The position numbers and the translations under genes are program-made. This document shows positions 36,684 to 46,849 of a stretch of DNA of 64,000 nucleotides, piece after piece. The notes under the pieces were generated by a model that was not told where the DNA came from, did not search any database, and saw nothing but the letters and a program-made list of their open reading frames with translations. Within the stretch, counting starts at the first letter, position 1, and the number at the start of each line of letters is the position of its first letter. The DNA is from Chamaesiphon minutus PCC 6605 (GTDB lineage: Bacteria > Cyanobacteriota > Cyanobacteriia > Cyanobacteriales > Chamaesiphonaceae): the NCBI RefSeq assembly GCF_000317145.1, contig NC_019697.1, forward strand, positions 5,879,889-5,943,888, written 5' to 3'.

Positions 36684-36704
36684 AAAATCCAAAATCCAAA
36701 ATCC
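36684..36704. repeat. Three copies of heptamer AAAATCC running into the ccs1 start
   Basis: AAAATCC occurs three times and is followed by AAAATGG, so the ATG of ccs1 reads as a one-base change of a fourth copy. No Shine-Dalgarno remains in this position. Confidence 0.92.
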
Positions 36705-36707
36705 AAA

Positions 36708-38114
36708 ATGGCGATCGAATCCAACGTAACAGCTTCTAGTAATTTCTGGCAAATACCCCAACAATGGTGGCGAAAAAAAATCGTGCCAGTTATTGCCAAT
36801 CTCAAATTTGCGATCGTGTTGGTACTGATTATCGCAGTTGTGAGTATTACGGGGACGGTCATCGAACAGGGAGAGACGCCCGGATTTTATCAGACTAACT
36901 ATCCCGAGCATCCAGCTTTATTTGGTTTTCTCACTTGGAAAGTAATTCAAGTAATCGGCTTAGACCATGTATATCGAACTTGGTGGTATTTAGGACTATT
37001 AGTTCTGTTCGGAATTAGTCTGATGACTTGTACTTTTACCACTCAGTTGCCGATGCTTAAGTCGGCGCGAAAGTGGAAATTTTATGACAATCCTAAATTC
37101 TTTCAGAGATTAGCCTTAAGTGCCGAAATCGAAGACCGAGATTTGACAGCACTTACCGAACAACTCCAAGCGCAGAAATACAAGATTTTTACTGAAGGCG
37201 ATAAACTTTATGCTCGCAAAGGATTGATTGGCAAAATTGGGCCGATCGTCGTGCATGTTGGCATGATTTTAACTCTCCTCGGCGGCGTCTGGGGCGCGAT
37301 GACTGGATTTATCGGTCAAGAAATGGTGCCGAGTGGCGATACTTTTCAAGTTAAAAATATTCTCGATGCGGGGCCATTAGCGCGCAACCAAATTCCCAAA
37401 GATTGGTCTGTTAAAGTCAATCGTTTTTGGATAGAATATACACCCGCAGGCACGATAGATCAGTTTTACTCCGACCTGTCGGTAGTCGATAATAGTACGC
37501 AAAAAGAACTCGATCGTCAGACGATTTATGTGAATAAACCCCTGAAATATCAAGGAGTTTATTACTATCAAACTGACTGGTCGATTTCGGGAGTGAAAAT
37601 CAGATTAAATAATAGCCCGATCTTTAGATTGCCCATGGCACAAATCGGACAGGGTGCCCAAAATCGGCTCTGGGGTACTTGGATTCCGACTAAGCCAGAT
37701 TTAAGCGAAGGTGTTTCGCTGTTGGCAAAAGACTTGCAAGGAACGATGCTAGTTTACGATACCAAAGGACAACTGATTTCGAGCGTGCGTGCTGGTAACT
37801 CGATCGAAGTTAATGGAGTCACGTTAAAAATTCTCGAACTGATTGGTGGGACTGGCTTACAAATCAAAGCCGATCCGGGAATTCCGATCGTGTATCTAGG
37901 CTTTGGTTTGCTGATGTTAGGTGTCATTATGAGTTACTTCTCGCATTCCCAAATCTGGGCAGTAACTAAAGAAGGTAAATTGTACTTGGGTGGCCGCACA
38001 AATCGCGCTCAAGTGGTGTTCGAGCGCGAAACGATTGACATTATCGAACGGCTCCAAAATGCGGGTACGTGCGAAGTAGCTAGCGATCTAGATGTGCCCA
38101 CGGCAGTCGGTTAG
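36708..38114 (+). CDS. ccs1: Cytochrome c biogenesis protein Ccs1/CcsB (ResB-like)
   Basis: A 468-residue system II protein that, with CcsA, forms the haem delivery and ligation complex. Three N-terminal membrane segments are visible ([59 protein letters not shown]), then a large lumenal domain, and a fourth segment ([20 protein letters not shown]). The lumen-facing PIVVHVGM His is the family's haem-interaction residue. CcsA is not in the window. The gene ends 5 bp from the convergent YdcF gene. Confidence 0.94.
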   Translation: MAIESNVTASSNFWQIPQQWWRKKIVPVIANLKFAIVLVLIIAVVSITGTVIEQGETPGFYQTNYPEHPALFGFLTWKVIQVIGLDHVYRTWWYLGLLVLFGISLMTCTFTTQLPMLKSARKWKFYDNPKFFQRLALSAEIEDRDLTALTEQLQAQKYKIFTEGDKLYARKGLIGKIGPIVVHVGMILTLLGGVWGAMTGFIGQEMVPSGDTFQVKNILDAGPLARNQIPKDWSVKVNRFWIEYTPAGTIDQFYSDLSVVDNSTQKELDRQTIYVNKPLKYQGVYYYQTDWSISGVKIRLNNSPIFRLPMAQIGQGAQNRLWGTWIPTKPDLSEGVSLLAKDLQGTMLVYDTKGQLISSVRAGNSIEVNGVTLKILELIGGTGLQIKADPGIPIVYLGFGLLMLGVIMSYFSHSQIWAVTKEGKLYLGGRTNRAQVVFERETIDIIERLQNAGTCEVASDLDVPTAVG

Positions 38115-38119
38115 ATAAC

Positions 38120-38725
38120 CTAATACGATCGCATTAAATAAGAGGTGTAGCTAAATACTTCTCGGACTGTCGAATATAAATCGCGCAGCTCAAAGAAGTT
38201 GGCGTGTGCGGTATAGACGGTTTTAATTCCGAATTTTTGGAGTGCTAATTTGGTGCGGGGGAGATGAAAATATTGAGAGATTGCAATCGCACTATCCCAC
38301 TTATGTTCGGTCATTAGTTGGGCGGTGCGCTTGGCGGTGAGATAGGTATTATTCCCTTGACTATCGACATAAATCCGCTCGGCGGGTAACCCCTGGGTTA
38401 CTAGGTACTGCTTCATCACTACCGCTTCGTCGAACCCTTCTTTACCCACGCCACCGCTGACGATCGTGTTTTTAAAAACTCCCTGCTGGTAAAGTTGAAT
38501 CGCTTTATCTAATCTGGCTTGCAAGCGCGCAGAAGGTTTGCCGCTAGGATCGACCGTATTGCCCAGCACGACAGCAACATCTGCCCGATCGATATTATCG
38601 ATCGATCCGGCGATCGCGATCGCGCCAGCACTCACGAGTAATAAGGCGATCGACCCGATCGTGCCGTGAGTTACAATTTTCGCAATTCGCTGGCGATCTC
38701 CGCTCCATATTTTGCTAATCTTCAC
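38120..38725 (-). CDS. YdcF/SanA/ElyC-family protein (DUF218)
   Basis: A 201-residue protein with an N-terminal membrane anchor (GTIGSIALLLVSAGAIAIAG) and a DUF218 domain. Family motifs are ADVAVVLGNTVDPSGKPSAR, IVSGGVGKEGFDEAVVMKQYL, DSQGNNTYLTAKRTAQLM and ISQYFHLPRTKLALQKFG. Members are linked to envelope integrity and vancomycin sensitivity in enterobacteria (established for SanA and ElyC); the reaction here is unknown. It converges on ccs1 with only 5 bp between stops. Confidence 0.88.
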   Translation of the reverse strand: MKISKIWSGDRQRIAKIVTHGTIGSIALLLVSAGAIAIAGSIDNIDRADVAVVLGNTVDPSGKPSARLQARLDKAIQLYQQGVFKNTIVSGGVGKEGFDEAVVMKQYLVTQGLPAERIYVDSQGNNTYLTAKRTAQLMTEHKWDSAIAISQYFHLPRTKLALQKFGIKTVYTAHANFFELRDLYSTVREVFSYTSYLMRSY

Positions 38726-38794
38726 GGCTGATGTCCGCCACTCTTACAATTAATTAAGACTATTCTACCGAGCGAGATCGCTTGCAGCATCCAG

Positions 38795-40024
38795 ATGAGC
38801 CAAGTTGTAATTATTGGGGCGGGGCCGACGGGTTTGACTTTGGCACTGCTGCTAGTTCAGCGGGGGGTCGAGGTGACATTAATTGAAGCCTCGCGCAACT
38901 TTCGGCGGACTTTCCGGGGCGAGGCTTTGATGCCGAGCGGCTTAGAGGCAATCGAGCAGATGGGATTGACAGATTTAGTCGCCCACATCCCCCACCGTCC
39001 CCTCGCTGCGTGGGAGTTTATTATCGAGAATCGAGCGATTTTTCGAGTTGAGGAGCCGATGGAAGCAGGAGGTAAGCCTTGTACGCTGATTTCTCAACCT
39101 GCTTTTCTCGAAGGGGTGATGGCTAAAGTTAGTGAGTATCCAAACTTTGAATTTATCGCTGGCTCTGGCGTCAGAGATATCTTGTGGGAGCGAGAGCGGG
39201 CGATCGGGGTCATTTTGGCCGATAATCGTCAGATTCCCGCAGATCTGGTCGTAGGTGCCGATGGCCGCAATTCGATCGTGCGTCAGCAGGCCAATTTAGC
39301 GATCGATTTAGCCGCTCAAAGTTACGATATTCTCTGGTTTAAACTAGCCAGTACTCCTGAGTTGGAACTTGAAAATATCTTCTATTCGGTATTATGTGGC
39401 GATGCTGCTTTTGGCTTATTTCTGGGTTCGGAAGGACAGCTTCAGATCGGATGGTCGTTAAATCGGGTTACAGAGGGACAAAATGACCCCAAACAGTGGC
39501 AAAAAATCGATTGGGTCGAAACACTAGCCGTAGCCTCTCCCGACTGGTTAGCAGCCGCCTTAAGACAGCAAGCAGATACTCTGGAACGTCCGTTTTTACT
39601 CTCGGTGACAGTCGGACTCTGCCCGCAGTGGCACGCCCCAGGAGTGCTCCTTTTGGGTGATGCCGCGCATCCGATGTCACCAATTCGCGCGCAGGGTATC
39701 AATATGGCGTTACGCGATGTTATTGTAGCAGCCAACCATCTAGTACCAGTATTAAAACAATCTCATCTGGCCAACATTGACGCCGTACTCGCGCAAATTC
39801 AAGCCGAACGCGTACCCGAAATCGTCCGCATTCAACAGCTCCAACGCGCCGAAATCGCCCAGGGCGAACTTCTGCACGATTATCCGCCGCTGCGCTATCT
39901 CGTCAGCCGGATCGTCCCGCGCATCCCACTGCTACGCAACCGCATTCGCCAATCCTGGATCGATCGACAACTCCAGCTCCGGAAAGGATTTACACAAGTA
40001 TCTTTGCAGGTCTCAAGGGGGTAA
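38795..40024 (+). CDS. FAD-dependent monooxygenase (PHBH/UbiH fold)
   Basis: A 409-residue flavoprotein. The N-terminal dinucleotide fold VVIIGAGPTGLTLALLLVQR binds FAD; the DG motif GADGRNSIVRQQANL lies near residue 150; the second FAD motif LLLGDAAHPMSPIRAQGINM lies near residue 285. This is the class that hydroxylates aromatic rings or oxidises quinone precursors and isoprenoids. No pathway neighbour identifies the substrate. The next gene starts 73 bp downstream on the same strand. Confidence 0.88.
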   Translation: MSQVVIIGAGPTGLTLALLLVQRGVEVTLIEASRNFRRTFRGEALMPSGLEAIEQMGLTDLVAHIPHRPLAAWEFIIENRAIFRVEEPMEAGGKPCTLISQPAFLEGVMAKVSEYPNFEFIAGSGVRDILWERERAIGVILADNRQIPADLVVGADGRNSIVRQQANLAIDLAAQSYDILWFKLASTPELELENIFYSVLCGDAAFGLFLGSEGQLQIGWSLNRVTEGQNDPKQWQKIDWVETLAVASPDWLAAALRQQADTLERPFLLSVTVGLCPQWHAPGVLLLGDAAHPMSPIRAQGINMALRDVIVAANHLVPVLKQSHLANIDAVLAQIQAERVPEIVRIQQLQRAEIAQGELLHDYPPLRYLVSRIVPRIPLLRNRIRQSWIDRQLQLRKGFTQVSLQVSRG

Positions 40025-40097
40025 AATGTAGTAAAAATTTAGCGATTGTCTCTATTTTTGACTTAATAACGTCCAGAAGTCTTTTGGAGCAATAGTA

Positions 40098-41834
40098 TTG
40101 AGCGCAGTCACCGTAGTCTCTTCGATGGAGAATCGATCTATCCAGATTTTATCGATCGAAGCCGATCCAGTCATCCAGTCGGGGTTAATTGCCTGCTTGA
40201 ATCGGTTTCCCGATTTACATGTCGCTGCTGAAGCCCAAACCGTCGCCAGTGCCGAGCTAATGCTCGCAGATGCTGCGGCGCGAAGATGGCGCGATAGTAC
40301 TGGCGAACCGATCGATCTCGATCTAATTCTAATGGGATTGCCATTACGCGATCGCCCGAATGCGACTGCACATCTGACCTTTTGTCAGCAAGTGAAAGCC
40401 ACGTATCCCAACTTACCGATCTTGTTAATAGCCGAGCCTCAAAGTCCAGATTTTGGGACAGCATTTCAAATCGGCATCGACGGTTGTTGCCTTAGGGGTA
40501 GTTCCATTCTTGATTTAGTTGCCAGTATCCGCCGAGTTGCCGCAGGCGAAACTAGTTGGGCATCAGCAATTTTACAACAGGTCAGTGTCGGCGGCCAAAC
40601 TCGCCCTCTGAGTTGGCGCGTTCGATTGCGGTTCGCCAGTCTCCAGCAAATCGAAACTACTTTAGCCGAAGTAAATACCAACCTCAGTACCGATCGACTC
40701 TCACCACTCGATCGAGCCATATTAACCGGACGCCAGCGCGAACTCAAGACCGCCCGCTGGCTAGTCAAACGCTTATTTTCTGCTCCAGATCCAGTCAGGG
40801 AGAGCGATCCCAATCCGCCCATCCTGAATGCCTCCAGCCAACTAGTTTTATCTTCGCCGCTGGCTCAACCCGAACGAGTCAATCCGCCACTCCAAAACTT
40901 GTTCGAGCGGATTGCTGCTAAATTACAATCCAATTTAGAAAATCTTACCAGTAGTCGGCTAGAAATCGATATTCTCCGATCGGATAAGAAGCGAGAACTG
41001 TTTTATTTAATCTTGCAACAGTTTGAAGGCTTAATCGATGAATTACGGTTTTCTCAAGTGACGATCGACCAACTATCGCTCAAGTTGCCGATAATCTTAC
41101 AAGATTTATGGTCATCGGTAACGACTGATTTTTTTGGTAGATATCATACCCTTTCCACAGAAGATCGCCATGTCGAAATTATTCCAATTTTGCTACAAGA
41201 CGTCGCAATCGTTCAGTCTGAAATTCTTGCTAAAATATCTCAACCGAGCGAATTATTTAACTACTTACTATTCAAAACACCGCTGACGATCGATAATACG
41301 ATCTGTGCCTTTGGCAGTCCCGCCGCTGAAGATCGAGCTAGTGCGCTGCTCGAAAATCTGACGATTCACATGGCAAATGCCGTCATGCAACCCCTACTCA
41401 ATCGGTTTGGCAATTTAGAATCGATGAAATCGGGATTTTACGATCGACGATTGCTTTCTAGTCGAGAAATCGAACGCTTCCGCAACGATCTTTCATGGCG
41501 ATACCGGATCGATCGTTATCTGAGCGAGCCTCAAGCCATTTTTGAAAGTGAATATCGCTTATTGATCTTTACGGCTTATGGAATTAAACGCACTAATATA
41601 TATGCACCTCGACCCCAAGAGCTAGAAAGATTGACCGGAATTCCGTTGGCAGTTACATTAACTCTAGAACTCAGAGACGCGCTGTCGCCGCGACTGCGAT
41701 CGGCTACGACATTTCTGGGTAGTAGTGTTGTATATTTATTAACAGAGATTATCGGTCGCGGTATCGGTTTAATCGGTCGCGGTATCATCAAAGGTATTGG
41801 TAATATCTGGCAAGAAACCAATCGCAATCGTTAG
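40098..41834 (+). CDS. DUF3685 protein with degenerate receiver-like N-terminus
   Basis: A 578-residue protein. Residues 12-165 look like a receiver (SIQILSIEADPVIQSGLIAC; LDLILMGLPLRDR; LPILLIAEPQSPDFGTAFQI). However, the phosphoacceptor position reads LILMG, lacking Asp, so it is unlikely to be phosphorylated. The large remainder is the DUF3685 region, conserved in cyanobacteria, with no known reaction. It ends in a Gly/Ile repeat (GRGIGLIGRGIIKGIGNIWQ) that may be amphipathic. Start TTG at 40098, or ATG at 40125. The ycf20 homologue follows 8 bp downstream, so the two are co-transcribed. Confidence 0.82.
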   Translation: MSAVTVVSSMENRSIQILSIEADPVIQSGLIACLNRFPDLHVAAEAQTVASAELMLADAAARRWRDSTGEPIDLDLILMGLPLRDRPNATAHLTFCQQVKATYPNLPILLIAEPQSPDFGTAFQIGIDGCCLRGSSILDLVASIRRVAAGETSWASAILQQVSVGGQTRPLSWRVRLRFASLQQIETTLAEVNTNLSTDRLSPLDRAILTGRQRELKTARWLVKRLFSAPDPVRESDPNPPILNASSQLVLSSPLAQPERVNPPLQNLFERIAAKLQSNLENLTSSRLEIDILRSDKKRELFYLILQQFEGLIDELRFSQVTIDQLSLKLPIILQDLWSSVTTDFFGRYHTLSTEDRHVEIIPILLQDVAIVQSEILAKISQPSELFNYLLFKTPLTIDNTICAFGSPAAEDRASALLENLTIHMANAVMQPLLNRFGNLESMKSGFYDRRLLSSREIERFRNDLSWRYRIDRYLSEPQAIFESEYRLLIFTAYGIKRTNIYAPRPQELERLTGIPLAVTLTLELRDALSPRLRSATTFLGSSVVYLLTEIIGRGIGLIGRGIIKGIGNIWQETNRNR

Positions 41835-41842
41835 AGAGCGTC

Positions 41843-42208
41843 ATGCAAAATACTCGTCTAAATACTCTATTCGATCGACTCACTCGACAGTTCGGAAGAT
41901 GGGTTGAAAATCCATGGCGGCGACTATCGATAATTATTATCAGTCTATTATTCGGGAACTTTCTGGCCTCCGCGATCGCCACATCTACCGGACAAAGAGC
42001 CAATCTAGATGTCTTTGCATCGCTCACACTAGTCGCCATTGTCGAATCGATCGGTTGGCTGACTTATGGCACTATTTTCGGTCGGCGCAGTACCGAAGGG
42101 CGAGATCAAATTATCGGTCAGCGTCCGATCTCGATCGCTATTTTAAATAGCCTTAAATTAGGCTTAATGTACGGCTTATTTGTCGAAGCATTTAAATTGG
42201 GAAGTTAA
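41843..42208 (+). CDS. ycf20: Ycf20-family protein (DUF565)
   Basis: A 121-residue protein with a basic N-terminus (NTLFDRLTRQFGRWVENPWR) and three hydrophobic segments (LSIIIISLLFGNFLASAI; VFASLTLVAIVESIGWLTYG; LNSLKLGLMYGLFVEAFKLG), the DUF565/Ycf20 pattern shared by cyanobacteria and algal plastids. Plant homologues have been linked to non-photochemical quenching (recalled). It sits 8 bp behind the DUF3685 gene, suggesting a shared membrane or thylakoid role. Confidence 0.88.
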   Translation: MQNTRLNTLFDRLTRQFGRWVENPWRRLSIIIISLLFGNFLASAIATSTGQRANLDVFASLTLVAIVESIGWLTYGTIFGRRSTEGRDQIIGQRPISIAILNSLKLGLMYGLFVEAFKLGS

Positions 42209-42245
42209 ATTAATCGATCGTCAATGATATTAAAAACAACAGAAA

Positions 42246-43193
42246 TCAGCCTCGAACGTGTAAAACTGCTTTACCGAGAAACTGTCGATCGGTCAATTGT
42301 TGGGCGACAGTAGCAATTTCCGTCCATGGAGCTTCGAGATCGATGTGGGGAATTAATTCTCCCGTTGCAACTAACCCCACCAACCGCGCTAAACCCGCTG
42401 CCGCAGTTTGCTTCTTAAGTTCGTGAAACAGAATAAACCCATATAAACTCAAACCGCCACCACCATAAAATTTGGATGCATTAAAAGTAATTTCTGTACC
42501 CGCCGTCGCACCAAACATTACACAGGTACCGTCTGGTGCCAGACTTTCTAATACTCTCGGTAAAATATCCCCACCGACAGAATCGAGTGCCAAACTATAA
42601 GGCGCGTAAGCTGAGAAATCATTGCCGACAATAACTTGATGCGCGCCAGCCATCGTCACAAAATCGACCTGTTCCGAGCGACGAACTTGGGCAGTAACGA
42701 TCGCTCCAGAACGCGCGGCTAACTGACAAGCAAAGTAGCCAACCCCGCCAGATGCCCCGGTAATCAGTACCGATCGAGTTAATAATAGTCCCCCACGTTC
42801 GAGAGCCAGTAGTGCGGTTAGTCCGGCAACAGGCAGCGTTGCAGCCGCTTGAAACGACACGGTATCCGGCAGAGCGGCGATCGCGTGAGTCGGCACCACG
42901 ACTCGCTCTGCCCAAGCCCCTTGAGCCATAAATCCGACAATCCGAGTTCCCGCCGGAAATCCCGAACCATCAGCGGCGGGTGTATCGATCGTGCCTGCAA
43001 AGTCCCAACCCGGTCGCCATCCGGCTGCGGCAGTTTGCGAACGACGCACTTCGCCGCGATTGAGAGAGATGGCGGCAACTCGGACGATCGCTTCATTGGG
43101 TAATGGTGCGGCCAGTTCGACCGATTTAATTACCAATCTTTCTGGCACTGAAGGATCGACAACAACTGCGCGAATGAGGTTAGGTGCGTCCAT
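42246..43193 (-). CDS. Zinc-independent MDR-family oxidoreductase
   Basis: A 315-residue quinone oxidoreductase-like medium-chain dehydrogenase/reductase. The N-terminal GroES-like part contains AISLNRGEVRRSQTAAAGWR and the NADPH fold has VLITGASGGVGYFACQLAAR. Structural-zinc cysteines are absent. It should reduce an activated double bond or quinone with NADPH; the substrate is unknown. It stands alone, divergent from bioA with 160 bp between. A second MDR gene lies at 49424-50428 in the accessory cluster. Confidence 0.87.
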   Translation of the reverse strand: MDAPNLIRAVVVDPSVPERLVIKSVELAAPLPNEAIVRVAAISLNRGEVRRSQTAAAGWRPGWDFAGTIDTPAADGSGFPAGTRIVGFMAQGAWAERVVVPTHAIAALPDTVSFQAAATLPVAGLTALLALERGGLLLTRSVLITGASGGVGYFACQLAARSGAIVTAQVRRSEQVDFVTMAGAHQVIVGNDFSAYAPYSLALDSVGGDILPRVLESLAPDGTCVMFGATAGTEITFNASKFYGGGGLSLYGFILFHELKKQTAAAGLARLVGLVATGELIPHIDLEAPWTEIATVAQQLTDRQFLGKAVLHVRG

Positions 43194-43353
43194 GTATTTA
43201 GTATTCCTGTTATTGTCAAAATCTACCTGGTTTCGTCAAGATTCGATCGATATTTTAGATCGATAACTTATCGTCGATCGACAACAACCGAACCAGATCT
43301 GCTCGATCGATCGAGCATTGAGAATATACTAGCAATATCGACCCTCACAATCC

Positions 43354-44637
43354 ATGCCGTCTTTAGAACAACTCCTCAATTTCGATCGCCTGCATGTTTG
43401 GCATCCCTATGCAGCCATGCCCAACCTGTTACCAGTATTTCCAGTCGAGTCAGCACAGGGCGTATATATTCAGTTAATGGATGGTCGATCGCTCATTGAT
43501 GGTATATCCTCTTGGTGGACTTGCATTCATGGTTATAACCATCCCCACTTAAACCAAGCAGCCCACGCGCAGATCGATCGGATGTCGCACATTATGTTTG
43601 GCGGTTTGACTCACCAGCCAGCGGTAGATTTGGCGATGAAATTGGTTGCCATGACACCAGCGGAACTCCAGCAGGTGTTTTTTTGCGACTCTGGCTCGGT
43701 AGCTGTAGAAGTCGCCATGAAGATGGCAGTGCAGTATTGGTACAATCGCGGCTTACCGCAAAAGCAGCGGTTTCTGACCATTCGCAATGGCTATCATGGG
43801 GACACCTTTGCGGCTATGTCAGCCTGCGATCCGGTGAATGGGATGCACCATCTGTTTGGCAATATTTTGACTCAGCAATACTTCGCTGATGCACCGCAGA
43901 TAGCCTTCGACGATGATTGGCAACAACGAGATCTCGACAGTTTTGCAGCATTGCTAGCAGCTCACCACGATCGGATTGCCGCAGCCATTTTTGAGCCAGT
44001 AGTGCAAAATGCTGGGGGGATGCGCTTTTATCATCCCGAATACGTGCGTCAAGCCAAGGCGTTATGCGAAGAATACAATGTCTTGCTGATCTTAGATGAA
44101 ATTGCCACTGGCTTTGGCCGCACGGGCAAAATGTTTGCCTGCGAATACGCGGCGGTATGTCCAGACATTATGTGTGTGGGTAAGGCTCTATCTGGCGGTT
44201 TTATGTCTCTGGCTGCGACGCTGACGACGCGAGAGATTAGCGAGACTTTTGCAGCAGGTGAAGCAGGTGTCTTTATGCATGGCCCCACATTTATGGCTAA
44301 TCCCTTGGCTTGTGCGGTGTCGCTCGCAAATTTGGCTTTGCTCGAAAGTTACGATTGGCAATCGACAATTCGATCGATCGAAACTCAGCTCAAAGCCGAA
44401 CTAGAACCTTGTCGGAGTTTGGCCGCAGTTAAGGACGTGCGGGTACTAGGGGCAATCGGGGTAGTAGAGTTACACGATCCGGTGAATATGCAAGCGATCC
44501 AGCCGCGCTTTGTCGAAGAGGGGGTATGGTTGCGTCCGTTTGGGCGGCTGATCTATACGATGCCGCCGTATATCATTCAACGATCGGAACTAACTGCGAT
44601 TACTAGTGCTATTTATAAAATAGTCGATCGAATTTAA
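43354..44637 (+). CDS. bioA: Adenosylmethionine-8-amino-7-oxononanoate aminotransferase (BioA)
   Basis: PLP enzyme of biotin synthesis, 427 residues, converting KAPA to DAPA with S-adenosylmethionine as amino donor. Diagnostic stretches are DRLHVWHPYAAM at the N-terminus, SSWWTCIHGYNHP, RNGYHGDTFAAMSACDP, LLILDEIATGFGRTGKMF (Asp 248 contacts the PLP ring nitrogen) and CVGKALSGGFM with Schiff-base K277. No other bio gene adjoins it, as is common in cyanobacteria. Its stop overlaps the end of the convergent GNAT gene by 4 bp. Confidence 0.94.
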   Translation: MPSLEQLLNFDRLHVWHPYAAMPNLLPVFPVESAQGVYIQLMDGRSLIDGISSWWTCIHGYNHPHLNQAAHAQIDRMSHIMFGGLTHQPAVDLAMKLVAMTPAELQQVFFCDSGSVAVEVAMKMAVQYWYNRGLPQKQRFLTIRNGYHGDTFAAMSACDPVNGMHHLFGNILTQQYFADAPQIAFDDDWQQRDLDSFAALLAAHHDRIAAAIFEPVVQNAGGMRFYHPEYVRQAKALCEEYNVLLILDEIATGFGRTGKMFACEYAAVCPDIMCVGKALSGGFMSLAATLTTREISETFAAGEAGVFMHGPTFMANPLACAVSLANLALLESYDWQSTIRSIETQLKAELEPCRSLAAVKDVRVLGAIGVVELHDPVNMQAIQPRFVEEGVWLRPFGRLIYTMPPYIIQRSELTAITSAIYKIVDRI

Positions 44638-45155
44638 TCGCAACGATCGAAGTGTAAGACGAGATGCTCTTCATCAAAATACACACCATCTACAAATAAA
44701 GCATCCCGCTCGAAGCCGAAAGGCTGGAAACCGCGAGATTTGTAAAGGGAGGAGGCGGCTAAATTGTTTGCAGTTACACCGAGGACGATCTGTCTCAGGA
44801 CGCCAAGTCCTTTGGCATGGGATAATGCCGCATCGAGCAGGGCAGATCCCAAGCCGCGACTGCGAAATTCAGGCACAACGTACATACTCCAGAGATTGCC
44901 GATGTGGGCGCGCTTCAGACGGCTCTCGCGCGAAAAGCCGAGCATCCCGATGAGTCGATCGTTGGTATCGTCAAAGGCACCGAAAATACCATTGATGGAA
45001 TCGGCAGGGCAGACTCTAGCGGCAAAGTCAGCCATCGGCAGACAAGCTTCTTGCTCGTAACTAGAACCAAATGCTGTTGGTGACTCTTGCAGTGCTTGGA
45101 GCCGCAGCGCATAGTAAGCAGTGACATCCTGCGAGTTTAGAAATCGGATTTCCAT
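44634..45155 (-). CDS. GNAT-family N-acetyltransferase
   Basis: A 173-residue acetyltransferase with the acetyl-CoA pyrophosphate loop in YVVPEFRSRGLGSALLDAAL and a C-terminal NNLAASSLYKSRGFQPFG (motif B). The N-terminus (MEIRFLNSQDVTAYYALRLQ) matches the single-domain GNAT fold. The acceptor substrate cannot be inferred. It converges on bioA with a 4-bp overlap, and the IS-split Uma2 remnant follows its start. Confidence 0.88.
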   Translation of the reverse strand: MEIRFLNSQDVTAYYALRLQALQESPTAFGSSYEQEACLPMADFAARVCPADSINGIFGAFDDTNDRLIGMLGFSRESRLKRAHIGNLWSMYVVPEFRSRGLGSALLDAALSHAKGLGVLRQIVLGVTANNLAASSLYKSRGFQPFGFERDALFVDGVYFDEEHLVLHFDRCD

Positions 45156-45365
45156 TTTACGATCGACGAATTACCAAGAAAAATAGGTGTCAAGCCTCCC
45201 CGTTCATTGGGAAATCAAGCAAGATTATTGATTATTGCAACCCTTTGTCCTTCAGACGGTCGTCATTGACTACCAGCAATCGCTCTCTATTTAGGAACTT
45301 GGCCAGAAACTAAACCCGATCTCAATGGCTATTGGCTGCGGTGGTGGAACCAGTCTTCGGCAATC

Positions 45366-46849
45366 CATTAGTGACAAGTTAAGAAGCGATCGCACTTGTC
45401 AAGCGGGCTTGAGGCGATGAGTCGAAGAAAAAATTGTCTGTTCGACTCATAGAATCAGGAAAAGGTGCAATAATTAACTTAACATTAGGTTTACGAACAG
45501 TTTTAACAATACCTAAATCTTGATTCTCTGGGGCAGCAAAATAGGTGACTGGATTGGCAGCTAAACCTTTATGATGAGCTACATGAAAGTGATAAAGACC
45601 TCGATAAATCATCTCTAAAGAAATGCGGTCGAATGGGAGAGATAATTCATCAGCTACAGCATCACCTAAATCGACTAGAACTGCATAAAACAGCCAAGTC
45701 CCCCACATCTGTAATTTAATTCCATTAACTGAACCAGTCCATAAATAACTCAACCCGAGCAATCGTTTAACAGTATTAAAAGCCTCTTCAATTCGCCACC
45801 GTCTTCCGTACAAATCGGCGACTACATAGGGAGGAAGATTCAATGGGTCGAGTACACTAGTTAGATAAGAATACCAGACTTTACCCACTTTAATTTCGAC
45901 TAATCTTACAGTTATATATGGAGTCTTTTTGGTGCCAGACCCCATCCGCACTATTCGGTCACGGATACTATAACTATTGCTAAATACTCGCTCTATCTGT
46001 AGCGATGCACCTTTTTTTAATCGAGTAATAAAATGAATATCTCTGTTAATTAATTCTTGCCAAAATTGGAAATGATAGAAGCCTCGATCCAAGAGCAATA
46101 AAGTGCCCGATGTTACTAAATTCAGGATATCTTTCTCAAAATTAACATCTGAAGCTTTGGGATTTTCTCTAAACCAGATTTCAATCGGCAATCTCGTCAC
46201 CAAATCTATGACTACTCCCATTTTTCCCGCTAGTTGTCCGATTGGCACATCAGATAAGCTATCTAATTTCTTGAATATCGCTTCCAATGTGGAGCCATCA
46301 CATGCCCAAATCCGCTCAAATTTTGCTTGAGCAAATTCAATGCTTTGTGGCAACAATCGCTGTTTTCTCTGGTGCCACTTCACTCTAAATTCTGGCAGTA
46401 ATTCCTTAAACACTCTCTCAAATAACTCAGATGGAAAGGTCAGAAATCTTTGTGCAATCGCCTGTTGACTTACTTGTGTTGGCTCACACCACAAAAATCC
46501 TTCTCGCCCTAACATTCGGCTTAGTTCTCTGACTCCTGGCACATTCCGCCACAGTAGCGTCAGCACTGCTGCCATCATCAAGGGTAAATTTAACAGCCGA
46601 TTTCTCAGCCCTAATTGTCGGTAGTAATGACTTTGATTGAAAATTGCTGGTGTCAATAAAGCCTCTACTTGAGCGGCGATGATCTCATCTTCCACACCTG
46701 GTTGGTGGTTCTTTTTGGCGTGGTCGCGGTTACTTCTTCGGCGGCTGGTCATCAGGCCTCTATTCCCTCAAACTCTTGACTAGAAACAGTTTGGCATCTT
46801 TTTATTACCTTTTTGACAAATCTCTGATTTTCTTAACTTGTCACGAATG
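45366..46849 (-). mobile_element. IS4-family insertion sequence with 9-bp target duplication
   Basis: The 1484-bp element has terminal inverted repeats CATTAGTGACAAGTTAAGAA (left) and CATTCGTGACAAGTTAAGAA (right, complement), with one mismatch in 20. It is flanked by perfect direct repeats TCGGCAATC at 45357-45365 and 46850-46858. It carries one intact transposase gene and no passenger. The perfect ends and duplication indicate a recent insertion. Confidence 0.93.
45379..46752 (-). CDS. IS4-family DDE transposase
   Basis: A 457-residue transposase filling the insertion sequence. The catalytic triad is recognisable as the first Asp in WACDGSTLEAIF, the second in LLLLDRGFYHFQFW and the Glu in RRWRIEEAFNTVKRLLGL, the YREK-type signature of IS4. 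The N-terminus is basic (TSRRRSNRDHAKKNHQ), suited to end binding. The frame is uninterrupted, so the element may still be active. Confidence 0.94.
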   Translation of the reverse strand: MTSRRRSNRDHAKKNHQPGVEDEIIAAQVEALLTPAIFNQSHYYRQLGLRNRLLNLPLMMAAVLTLLWRNVPGVRELSRMLGREGFLWCEPTQVSQQAIAQRFLTFPSELFERVFKELLPEFRVKWHQRKQRLLPQSIEFAQAKFERIWACDGSTLEAIFKKLDSLSDVPIGQLAGKMGVVIDLVTRLPIEIWFRENPKASDVNFEKDILNLVTSGTLLLLDRGFYHFQFWQELINRDIHFITRLKKGASLQIERVFSNSYSIRDRIVRMGSGTKKTPYITVRLVEIKVGKVWYSYLTSVLDPLNLPPYVVADLYGRRWRIEEAFNTVKRLLGLSYLWTGSVNGIKLQMWGTWLFYAVLVDLGDAVADELSLPFDRISLEMIYRGLYHFHVAHHKGLAANPVTYFAAPENQDLGIVKTVRKPNVKLIIAPFPDSMSRTDNFFFDSSPQARLTSAIAS

